From Glandiceps talaboti (taxonomy: Eukaryota > Hemichordata > Enteropneusta > Spengelidae), in assembly GCF_964340395.1 (NCBI RefSeq), contig NC_135558.1, positions 17,660,771 to 17,724,770 of the forward strand: DNA of 64,000 nucleotides. The letters are read 5' to 3'. The position numbers and the translations under genes are program-made. Positions 31,329 to 40,020 of the stretch are shown here, piece by piece. How positions within the stretch are numbered: the first letter of the stretch is position 1; each line of letters begins with the position of its first letter. The notes under the pieces are model-generated. The model did not search any database and was not told the DNA's origin. It was given only the letters and a program-made list of their open reading frames with translations.

Positions 31329-32507
31329 GTGGCTCCGATTATGTTCAATATTAGAATTGGTGGGCTATGTATACATGTATTTTGGGGTTTTAAAAAATGT
31401 TTTCATATACGATTGTCTAGTTCCTGTAGTTACGTTTTCGGTAGTTTTCCTTATGGTGTCCGTGTTATTGGTTTCTTCCCAGCAGATGTACAGCCATTAC
31501 ATCCGAAACGACAACGAAAGCTACCCAAGATGGCTTCCCTTTGTATCCCGCTCATTAACTGTCAGATGTCTTTGGCCATCAAGGTATGTCTAGCTGGTTT
31601 ACTTATCATCATCGGCAATGTCGAACAAAACCCTGGTCCTCCCAAACTGAGAAGCTCAGAGGCAGCTACAAAAGAGGATATTGCCACTCTTCACGTAAAA
31701 TTGGACACCATTTTAGAAGAAACTAAAGATCTCAAAACCAACTTTACTTTGCTTCAAACGAGAATAGACAATGTGGAAGACGATCTGTCCGAATTAAGAG
31801 AACAAACTTCGGAAAACACTCAGAAACTAGCTGGCCTTGAAGCTTTTCAATCTGAACTACAGAATTTTACAGCTGAAAATTACCACGCAAAAAAAGTAGA
31901 CGGCAATATGGCTGTTTCGGGAGAAATGTCTGAAAATTGGTTGACCTCGACTTTACGCGATATGAAAAAGTCTATTGATGTCATCAAAAGAGATAAGGAT
32001 GATTTAGAAAATAGAAGCAGACGTAACAATCTGGTGTTTTTTGGTGTACCACAAGACAGAGAAAATGAAAAGTGGGTGGACTCGGAAGAAAAAGTGGAAA
32101 ACATTATTCATGACCAGCTGAAAGTGGACGGAGATGTGGAATTTGAACGTGTACACAGAATTACCAACGCACCACATGTTAGAGGCTCTAAACCTATTGT
32201 TGCAGGTTTCGGAAGTTTCAAGATTAAAGAACAAGTTCTACACAAGGCCTTTAAATTAAAAGGTACCGGTATCTCTATTGGGGAAGATTTTTCAAGGAGA
32301 GTACGCAATATACGTGCAAGGCTATTAAGATATAGACAAACCCTGATAGAAGGCAACCCAAGCGTTAAAGCCTATCTACAGTATGATAAACTTGTTGTTG
32401 TAGAGTCGGACTGTAAACGAGAATTTCGAGTAAACGAATTTTCCGATGAGATAGTGGAACGATTATTTAAGCACCGAGGAGTTGATGGGAGTTTGGTTTC
32501 TTCGTAG
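31329..32507 (+). CDS. LINE ORF1 protein with 2A-like motif, coiled coil and RRM-type RNA-binding region
   Basis: 392 codons from the first ATG; the Met at 31530 (residue 68, MASLCIPL) is a likelier natural start. Right after it comes a hydrophobic segment (VCLAGLLIII) running into GNVEQNPGP (residues 96-104), which fits the 2A ribosome-skipping consensus ending NPGP. Residues about 115-170 are heptad-rich (coiled coil). DLENRSRRNNLVFFGVP (about 226-242) is the typical entry to the L1-ORF1p-type RRM and C-terminal domain, which runs to about residue 375. Such proteins bind the element's RNA as chaperones. If 2A works, ribosomes release a short N-terminal peptide and continue from Pro104. The frame ends at a UAG (32505-32507), and ORF2 follows without a frame change. 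Confidence 0.85.
   Translation: MAPIMFNIRIGGLCIHVFWGFKKCFHIRLSSSCSYVFGSFPYGVRVIGFFPADVQPLHPKRQRKLPKMASLCIPLINCQMSLAIKVCLAGLLIIIGNVEQNPGPPKLRSSEAATKEDIATLHVKLDTILEETKDLKTNFTLLQTRIDNVEDDLSELREQTSENTQKLAGLEAFQSELQNFTAENYHAKKVDGNMAVSGEMSENWLTSTLRDMKKSIDVIKRDKDDLENRSRRNNLVFFGVPQDRENEKWVDSEEKVENIIHDQLKVDGDVEFERVHRITNAPHVRGSKPIVAGFGSFKIKEQVLHKAFKLKGTGISIGEDFSRRVRNIRARLLRYRQTLIEGNPSVKAYLQYDKLVVVESDCKREFRVNEFSDEIVERLFKHRGVDGSLVSS
31614..31640 (+). other. 2A-like ribosome-skipping motif
   Basis: Encodes GNVEQNPGP. The expected break lies between Gly (31635-31637) and Pro (31638-31640). The usual core is D-(V/I)-E-x-N-P-G-P; here Asn replaces the first Asp. Confidence 0.7.
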
Positions 32508-35500
32508 GGGTGTGGCCAAGGTCCGAACAAGCGGGGCGCGAATTCAGTGTCATTGCTAACCTGGAATGTTCGTGGTTTGAAAAGACATGAAAATAACGAA
32601 GATGTCGTAAATTTTTGTAAAGAGTATGATATAGTTTGTGTCTTGGAAACATTTTGTAAGGAAAACGAAATTAGTTTTTTACATGGCTATCGAGCCTTTT
32701 CTTTTCCAGCAATTAGAAAGTCAGATAGGGGACGTCCTAGTGGCGGTGTTACTATTTATGTTAGACAGGTTCTGGTAGATAAGATTTTGAAGGTTGATGA
32801 CAAGTCGTTAGAAAATTGCGTCTTTCTCACTTTCGACAAAAGTTTATTGAATATTGACAAGGACATCATATTGGGTTGCTGCTATTTTCGGCCGCAAAAC
32901 TCTACAGATGAGATTGAAAAGTTGAGTGACCATCTAACAGATGTGCTAGGTGTAAATTTAGACAAATGTATAATCTTAGCAGGAGATTTTAACGCAAGGA
33001 TTGGTCAATTGAACGATTATATAATCGACGATGCAACTGATCACATTCCTGCATTAGATAATGTACAGTATGTGTCTGACGATTTTTGTAAAGCTCGCAC
33101 GTCTAAAGACAAGGCTATAACACCTGCTGGTAAGGCTTTGATTGATTTATGTAAGAAATTTAATATTCATGTTTTGAACGGCAGAATTGGGAAGGATGAA
33201 AACGGAAGTTTTACCTGTTTAACGTATTCTGGTGCTAGCGTAGTTGACTACGTTATAATGTCATCTGAGTTGTTTACTAGTATAAGTGACTTTGAAATTC
33301 TTTCACGTGTTGAATCTGACCATTTACCCTTGTCTTGTAAGCTTCATGCATCAGAGTTTCGAAAGTCAGAAACTAATATCAGTGGAAGCAATGTAGATGT
33401 ATTTAATTTGGACCGATATCGCTGGTCAGAGACAAAAAGGAAAGATTTTGTAGAACGGGTTAATTCAGATACGTTAATTGGAATGTTTGAAGAATCACTT
33501 TCAACTTTACCCGATATTGATGCTGGAATTAACAAATTTACAAAGGCCTTACAGATTGCGGGGGCAGATATGAAGTGTATTGCTTCCAAACGAAAACCTG
33601 TTTTTAGTCAACAACCTGTTTGGTTCGATTATAATTGTCATTCACTAAAACGTAATATGTATAATGCTTTAAAAGTTTTCAGAAAAACGAGTACAGATGC
33701 TTCTTTGCACGAGTATTTCTCAGCGAAAAAAGTGTTTAAAAATACGTGCAGAGAAAAGAAACAAATTTATCAGAATGTTGTGAGGGAGAAACTCAGGCAA
33801 GCTACGAAAGTTGGTTCTTCAAATATTTGGGAAATTCTGAACTCTTTTATCAAACGTAAAAGTTATGCTTCAAATGATATAAGCTTATATGAGTGGTACG
33901 AGTATTTTTGTAATCTTTATCAGCAATGTGGGGATTCAGAGCGTGGTGATAAAGATTTTCTACAGTCAGTTGATGATACCTTAAAGAATTTGGATTCGTT
34001 ATTTACTCCAGGTGAAGTTGACAATGATCTAAATGCTCCGATCACAGAAAATGAAATATTGGCAAGTTTGAAAAGTTTGAAATCTGGAAAGGCTCCTGGT
34101 CTTGATGGACTACCTGGTGAATTTTACAAATACTCTGTAGATATTATTATGCCTTTTCTTTATGTCTTATTCAATTCAATTTTTGAATCGGGAAATTTCC
34201 CAGATACATGGTCACGAGGGGTCATCATTCCATTGTTTAAGAAAGGAGACAAGAATGACGTAAACAACTATAGGGGCATATCACTATTGAATGTTCTTGG
34301 GAAGATTTTCACGTCTATCTTAAACTCTAGGCTATCTAATTGGGCTGAAAGTAACAATATTATTTCCGATTGTCAGGCTGGTTTTCGTAAGAATCATAGC
34401 ACTGTAGACAACATTTTTGTTTTGCATGCCGTAATTCAAAAATATTTAAGTGTCAGAAAAGGCAAATTCTATTGTTTATTTGTTGACTTTTCTAAAGCCT
34501 TTGATAAGGTAAACCATTCTTTATTACTGTATAAGCTTTCTGTTCTTGGTATTGATGGCAATATGTTTTCCATTTTACGTTCAATGTACTCAAGCGTAAA
34601 GTCTTGTGTTAAGTCAGGTGAAATTGCGTCGAGATCTTTTGATTGTCCAGTTGGTGTTAGACAGGGCTGTATGCTCAGCCCAATTTTATTTACATTTTTT
34701 ATAGAGGAACTAAATAATATGTTAATTAATTCTGATTCTATTGGCATTCAATTAACACAGGATTTGCATGACCTTTTCTCATTGTTATATGCAGATGATG
34801 TTGTTATTTTTGCGGATACAGTTGTACACTTGCAAAGACTTATCAATATTTTAGGTCAATTTTGTGAAAAATGGAAAATGAAGGTAAATATGGACAAAAC
34901 GAAAATTATGATTTTCAGAAAGGGGGGACATAGAGCCAAATCGGAAAAATGGGTTTTAAATGGGCAAATTATTGATGTTGTAAGCTATTACAAATATTTA
35001 GGTCTACTTCTCTCCTCCAGAAATACTTGGGGCAAGACCGTTGCTACTTTAGCTGAGCAAGCAAACAAAGCTCTGAATATTTTGTTAATTGCAAGTAAAA
35101 GAATTGGCGGTTTCCCTTTTGACATACATTTCATGCTGTTTGATACAATGATCAAACCCATTATCCTGTACGGCTCTGAAATATGGGGCTATCAGTGTTA
35201 TGATATTATTGAACGTCTTCAGCGTAGATGGTGTAGGGTCTTTCTGGGCTTACCACCTAGTGCGACTAACGAGGCAGTTGTAGGAGAGTGTGGACGCGTA
35301 CCAGTTTTCGTATGGTCACTTAAACGTTGTGTTAATTTTTGGCTTAAATTAATCGAGCTACCTCCCCATCGATTGCCTCGTCAAGCGTATCTTATGTTAT
35401 ATAATTTAGATTTAATGGGTAGACACAACTGGGTATCCTCTGTTAAAAATATTTTATATTCTTATGGGTTTGGACAAGTATGGCTTTGTCAAGAAGTAGG

Positions 35501-35987
35501 AAATAAGGATATCTTTATTAGCGAATTTGTAGCAAGAGCACAGGACATTTCGAAACAATTATGGTGGACTCATATACAGTCTAAACCTAAATTGCGTACA
35601 TATGTAAATTTTAAGAGTTTACTTGAACCCGAGAAATATTTATTTTTGAACTGTGATTTTAAAGTACGACAGATTATGGCATGTTTTCGGTGTGCATGTT
35701 TGCCTTTAGCTATTGAAACAGGTAGACATGAGGGTATAGAAAGTACGGCTAGATTTTGTCAAATTTGTAAAAGAAATATGATTGAAGACGAGTACCATTT
35801 TTTGTTTGAATGCTTCCTTTATAATGATTTGAGATTGAAATTTATTCCAGAGAATTTCATACTTTTTCCTAACCTATGTAAATTTAACCGTCTGATGGCC
35901 TCAAAAGATGATGCTGTCCTTAGGAAACTATCAAGTTATATCTATAAGGCTTTTCAGAGACGTAAAGAAATTTTGTCTTCAAGTTAA
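32508..35987 (+). CDS. LINE ORF2: endonuclease - reverse transcriptase, no AUG at its start
   Basis: Open in the same frame as ORF1 from the codon after the UAG to 35987. Counting from a GTG at 32547: endonuclease TWNVRG (5-10), LETF (E34), GDFNARIG (146-153) and SDHLPLSC (about 255); reverse transcriptase GKAPGLDGLPGEF, FVDFSKAFDKV (D647 region), GVRQGCMLSP and LLYADDVVIFA (Tyr748); C-terminal FCQICKRN...HFLFEC, a CCHC-like zinc motif. It nicks target DNA and copies the element RNA there. The first ATG in frame is at 33258 (residue 238), already past the catalytic endonuclease residues, so a normal AUG start would give an inactive nuclease. No stop or frameshift is seen in the catalytic domains, so the element may be recently active. 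Confidence 0.9.
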   Translation, partial: GCGQGPNKRGANSVSLLTWNVRGLKRHENNEDVVNFCKEYDIVCVLETFCKENEISFLHGYRAFSFPAIRKSDRGRPSGGVTIYVRQVLVDKILKVDDKSLENCVFLTFDKSLLNIDKDIILGCCYFRPQNSTDEIEKLSDHLTDVLGVNLDKCIILAGDFNARIGQLNDYIIDDATDHIPALDNVQYVSDDFCKARTSKDKAITPAGKALIDLCKKFNIHVLNGRIGKDENGSFTCLTYSGASVVDYVIMSSELFTSISDFEILSRVESDHLPLSCKLHASEFRKSETNISGSNVDVFNLDRYRWSETKRKDFVERVNSDTLIGMFEESLSTLPDIDAGINKFTKALQIAGADMKCIASKRKPVFSQQPVWFDYNCHSLKRNMYNALKVFRKTSTDASLHEYFSAKKVFKNTCREKKQIYQNVVREKLRQATKVGSSNIWEILNSFIKRKSYASNDISLYEWYEYFCNLYQQCGDSERGDKDFLQSVDDTLKNLDSLFTPGEVDNDLNAPITENEILASLKSLKSGKAPGLDGLPGEFYKYSVDIIMPFLYVLFNSIFESGNFPDTWSRGVIIPLFKKGDKNDVNNYRGISLLNVLGKIFTSILNSRLSNWAESNNIISDCQAGFRKNHSTVDNIFVLHAVIQKYLSVRKGKFYCLFVDFSKAFDKVNHSLLLYKLSVLGIDGNMFSILRSMYSSVKSCVKSGEIASRSFDCPVGVRQGCMLSPILFTFFIEELNNMLINSDSIGIQLTQDLHDLFSLLYADDVVIFADTVVHLQRLINILGQFCEKWKMKVNMDKTKIMIFRKGGHRAKSEKWVLNGQIIDVVSYYKYLGLLLSSRNTWGKTVATLAEQANKALNILLIASKRIGGFPFDIHFMLFDTMIKPIILYGSEIWGYQCYDIIERLQRRWCRVFLGLPPSATNEAVVGECGRVPVFVWSLKRCVNFWLKLIELPPHRLPRQAYLMLYNLDLMGRHNWVSSVKNILYSYGFGQVWLCQEVGNKDIFISEFVARAQDISKQLWWTHIQSKPKLRTYVNFKSLLEPEKYLFLNCDFKVRQIMACFRCACLPLAIETGRHEGIESTARFCQICKRNMIEDEYHFLFECFLYNDLRLKFIPENFILFPNLCKFNRLMASKDDAVLRKLSSYIYKAFQRRKEILSSS

Positions 35988-36191
35988 GTGTTGATTCTGA
36001 TTTTTTATAACTTTATCGCACCTCTGTATGTTTGTATGTAACTGTGCTTTGATTTCACTGTAATGTAGATCCCTTGATTTCACGCACTCTGTAACTGAAA
36101 GTCATGATCTGACTTTGAATTTTTTGTAACCTCCTTGCAAATGGGCCGGAGGCCTGGAAATGCAATAAAACTATGGCAATTGCTCGTATTA

Positions 36192-36480
36192 CAGCCATTA
36201 CAGATTAGAAGAATATGTGCCTTTTTTCCAAACTGTCATGATCATTGGCAGAATTTTGAAAAGACAGTTTTGCTTTTCACAGACAGTGATCGAACGGCAT
36301 TGCAATTTTCTGTGTTTGAAGTATACTAAATCTGTACCTCATAACGACCAGACGAGACTTTTCTTTGACTTTCTGATCTTACAGCTAAAATGATGTTGGC
36401 TTGGTACAGGTTTTTCACTCATTTAACATGACATTTTTTACACACAATCTAATGCAAAAACAAACAATTACATAGGTGCC
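36192..36480. other. Right flank of the LINE, unassigned
   Basis: No gene recognised. 36378-36404 (AGCTAAAATGATGTTGGCTT) is an inverted copy of part of the short repeat at 36739-36867. Confidence 0.5.
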
Positions 36481-36738
36481 GTGCACAGCGGGGATGTAGA
36501 AGCAATGAAGTTGATATGTTGATTATCATTTAGAAAATAAATAATTGACGCCATTAAAATGACCAAGTCCATGTCACAGTAATATTTTCATTAGAAGCCT
36601 GTTTTTACTGCACTGTGAAAGAATAGCAATGCTTATCAGTGTTCAATGTGATTGGGCAAAGGATCCTGCTGTGTTTATTGTGTCTCTATTATTGTTAGTC
36701 TAGAGTTGAAATATGTCTATCTTTGTGTCAAAAATGTA
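36476..36738 (+). repeat. Orphan 3'-flank fragment of an Ebony-like unit
   Basis: Similar to 5075-5345 of unit 1 in the same + orientation, sharing CAAAGGATCCTGCTGT and ATTATTGTTAGTCTAG in the right order. No coding exon remains upstream because the LINE adjoins it. It implies that a further + strand copy, or the tail of unit 3, once reached this point. Confidence 0.7.
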
Positions 36739-36867
36739 ATGTCCCAGTGAAACACAAAGCCAGCGTCATTTTAGCTGTAATGTCCCATGAGGGAAACACC
36801 AAGCCTACATCATTTTAGCTGTAATGTCCCATGAGTGAACCACCAAGCCGACATCATTTTAGCTGTA
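36739..36867. repeat. Tandem repeat, 41-44 bp, three units
   Basis: Starts at 36739, 36780 and 36824, each ATGTCCCA...CATTTTAGCTGTA. The unit resembles CATGCCCCAAG...ACACTAAACC at the equivalent place in units 2 and 3, so it looks like a local amplification of the array's own 3' flank. Confidence 0.75.
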
Positions 36868-36869
36868 CA

Positions 36870-37012
36870 ATCCTATACCAACGGGGATTGTAGATAGAAA
36901 GACAGCAACAAAAAAATCTCTGGTCTATCAAGCAATATTCAATAGGTCTGTAAATATGCAAGCTTTGTAAGACCGGTAAAGGTTGCAATGAGCTTCAGAA
37001 AATAATACTCAC
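36870..37012. other. Short region after the copy 4 donor, no gene
   Basis: Lies downstream of the GTGAGT donor of copy 4. No carrier or GNAT exon seen on the minus strand. Confidence 0.6.
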
Positions 37013-37424
37013 AATTTGGTAATGTTGGAAACTCTTCAATAAATACAACTTTGGGTATCATGTATCCTGGCAGCTCAGAACTTAGATATTTGGTGATTAA
37101 TTCATATGCTACACCAGGTTCAGGGCCTGATAACTTACAGTATGCAACCAGTATTTGGTCTTCATCTTTTTCTCTGCTATGTACTAGTACTTCCACGCGT
37201 TCAATGTAAGGAATACCGTTGAAAACACTTTTTATTTCATTCAAATCCGTTCGGAATGCAGACTGTTTACGACCCACAAACATCAACTTGAGTTCATCGA
37301 TATTTTTATCGTGTTCCAATCTCATGCTGTCTCCGGTATTGAATATAATCTGGTGTTCAGTCGCTGTCTCGAATGGATTTGGTATGAATTTCGTTTCTTT
37401 CGTTTCTTTCGTTTCTTTTGTCTC

Positions 37425-37457
<33 letters not shown>

Positions 37458-38742
37458 CGTTTGTGACGTCACTGTAACAGTTGGTATATACCCATCAGTT
37501 ACGTTTGGTCCACTTACATAACATGTTCCTATTTCACCAATTGGTACTGGTATCATGTTGTCGTCTAGAAGATATATGTTGGTATTCTGTAGTGGTTGAC
37601 CAATACTGATTGGCGTGTTCTTTGTAGCGTGCTCATCGTGTATGTTGAAAACAGTGACATCTGAAGTTACCTCCGTCAACCCCCAAACGTTCACCAGTCG
37701 GCTATTAGGTAGCAGAGTAAAGAAAATTTCCACGAGTTCAGGAGTAACTTCTTCTCCACCGCAAAAGACAACTTTAATAGACCCCAGCTTTTGATGCCTC
37801 TCGTCACCGCTGACCGTCTTCAAGGCATCCAGCAAAACATGCAACACTGATGTTATCAGCACAAGCCACGTGACCTTGTTGTCGTCAAGAATATTGATAA
37901 TTTTCTGGGGACAAGCAGTATTTCCTCCCGGTACGATGACGAGGGTAAGTCCGCGCAACAGAGTTCCAAATATCTCGGAAATACCATCAACAAAACACAG
38001 TGAAGATTTCCAACAGGAAACATCGGAATCGGTAAAAGGGAAAGAACTCCAAAGTGAACTGACTCGATGAAGGATGGATCGATGTGGGATAAGCACACCC
38101 TTGGGGAGACCAGTTGATCCAGACGTATACAGGATACAGGCAAGAGTGCTGGAGTCAACATGACCACTGATTATTTGCTCTGATTCCTCAAGATCATTGT
38201 CAGGAAAGGCTTCCATATTTGTCAGCAAATCATCTACTGTTAAGACGATTGGTCTGTCTGCTTCTGGCAGGTCGGATATCATCTCCACCAATTGACTCTC
38301 TTTATTAGCAGTGATCACACAACATGGGGTAGAGTTTGATATGGTATATTGGAGACGTTTCAAAGGATAAGCCGGGTCGACTCAAGTGGTAGATAAGCAG
38401 AACCGAGTTTAAGCACTGCAAATACCAGTTTTATGATGGTATCACTGGGGTCAAGGTGTATACCAATACACACCGGTCCATGGTCACCCTGGTTGGATAT
38501 CTTCAGTCGATCTTTAATGACACGAGCCAATGCACTTGCCTGTCTATTCAATTCACCGTATGTGGTCTTCTTTCCTTCATATATTAAAGCGGTCTTCTCA
38601 CTAGTTGATTCATCGTGTTTTACCAGGTGTTCCAAAACCCGATGGACGGTGTCCGCAGGAAGACCATAGGGTGATGGTACCTTTGGGCCCCGTAGGATAC
38701 TCACACTATCGAGGTCCTTGCTATCAATGCGTGACATCTTTT
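37013..38742 (-). pseudogene. Ebony-like copy 4: A-domain-only mosaic pseudogene
   Basis: Inverted relative to copies 1-3. Exon 1 runs from 38742 (ATG at 38737-38735) to a GTGAGT donor after 37013. Its first 110 residues match copy 1 (for example LPADTVHRVLEHLVKHDES). The next stretch looks like copies 2/3, and from GVLIPHRSILHR onward it is strongly divergent and nearer copy 5. Lesions seen: a 5-nt insertion around 38378-38383 breaks the frame at YLPL; the leader-intron donor GT is TT at 38936-38935; the hinge GRRDTLVKYHGFRIDL is reduced to GRKQSAFRTDL, losing the hinge Asp and the following lysine; a 12-Thr tract plus three TKE repeats is inserted (37390-37460); the last exon base is T, so joining to a normal exon 2 (GA...) would make TGA. 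I see no PCP or GNAT exon in the roughly 700 bp before the LINE. The rest of the reading frame is open for 474 codons, so the damage may be fairly recent. Confidence 0.88.
37390..37460 (-). repeat. Coding microsatellite in copy 4: (ACA)n poly-Thr plus (TKE)n
   Basis: GTT repeats (37425-37460) read as twelve threonines on the minus strand, next to three TKE units. It sits in the loop where copies 1-3 have KSGNTSRATDQ, between the GPN...DGY motif and the NTGD motif. Confidence 0.9.
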
Positions 38743-40020
38743 CTATTGAAAAAAAAATAAAACAATTCAGAAATGTGAATATAAAGTTGTGAGTCTCTTG
38801 GCCCAGATTAGATCCGTTATGTTTTTCCAGTTGGTTGAGCCCATGTATGTAACCGTTACAACAACAGAACAAGATACTTTTGGTGACTTATTAGTACCTA
38901 AAATGTAAACCACGAAATCGTGCATATAATACTTAATTCTGTTGCTCCGGGAGAAGACAAACTTTCTTCCCGGTGTATACGCATTGTAGAGTTGTAGAGT
39001 CGAAAGTCCCAAAACCCGTTCATTTTTTTTCACAACCTTTGGTTGCAAAGTCGCGTGAAAACACCGGCTTTGCTAATAAATTATGTCAAGGTTACAACAC
39101 CCAGAAACGTAGGCGTAACGAAGCGAACATATCATCATGAAAGCGATGTCAGCGAATCACTCATCTATATGGATCTGTTGTCCGGTTCTCACTCAGCTAA
39201 GACTCTGTTTAGTAAGTAGGTAAACATACAGAATCAACGTTCGTGGTCATCACCGTATATACTGCAAGCATACTTATGAGATCTTTAAATGGTGGACAAG
39301 TTTTTTTTTATTCAATTTATTGCAAAAATTCAGTGAATGCATTTATACTGCGTATGCCAGTCACTGTCACTGAATGAATAGTTACTGTAACTTATTTATT
39401 ACGCTCGACTTGACCGTCGGGATTAGTAGTAATTTGATTCAATTTGCAGTGTTCTCAATATTCAGACTCAGTGACGGTAAATGCGGTCGCACATATAAAA
39501 TCAATATTAGCTCACAACTTGATATATTGATATGAGAATAATAAATACGGAGGATGTAAAAATGTGTGTATTTGCGGCCAACTTCGTTAATTTCCGCTGC
39601 TCCGAACCATGACGAATGGTTTGATAGATATCTCTATTGAGCGTTTCTTGGTTATGGGACTTTATGCTAGCTACAGATGAAATCCCAATTACTGTGTGTA
39701 AGGTTTCAATGTACAGTGACTACATAACAGGTGCATTGTAGATATGTTAAGTTCTAACTGGATCGGTAAAAGGTGGGTCAATATTGCTCTGCAATTCTTC
39801 TCGCAACACCATCGTGATTCGATGAATTGTTCACCAAATAAGAATTTACTAAACAAACTCAAGTATTTTTCACATAGTATTGTCGATTTTCCATATGTTC
39901 AAGGAAACTTTATAACAAAGGAGTCATCACCGTCTATTGACCAAGTTTCCTGCAACGAAATAAATGGCAAAATTCTACGATTAACGGCACTAAAATCAAC
40001 CGTGAAATAATACAGGTCAA
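38743..40020 (-). promoter_or_regulatory. Inverted 5' flank of copy 4, leader donor lost
   Basis: Read on the minus strand, this matches the 5' flank of copies 2 and 3 (about 10.03-11.36 kb), including the block with ATGCGTATACACCGGG. The leader-intron donor that is GTAAGT in copies 2/3 reads TTAAGT here (38936-38931). The acceptor TTCAATAG at 38743 survives. Similarity to the family ends near 40020. Confidence 0.6.

Larger units (their letters stand above)
31286..36183 (+). mobile_element. Full-length APE-type non-LTR retrotransposon (LINE)
   Basis: Two long open frames (ORF1 31329-32507, ORF2 from 32508) without disabling breaks, then a short 3' UTR with AATAAA at 36164-36169. TCGTATTA occurs at both 31278-31285 and 36184-36191 and may be the target-site duplication; boundaries rest on that and are tentative. 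The 3' end has no poly(A). ORF2 has an apurinic-type endonuclease, a reverse transcriptase and a C-terminal Cys/His motif but no RNase H that I can see. The clade (CR1/L2/Ingi-like) is not resolved. It sits between unit 3 and the orphan 3' flank at 36.4-36.9 kb, apparently having landed inside the array. Confidence 0.9.
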
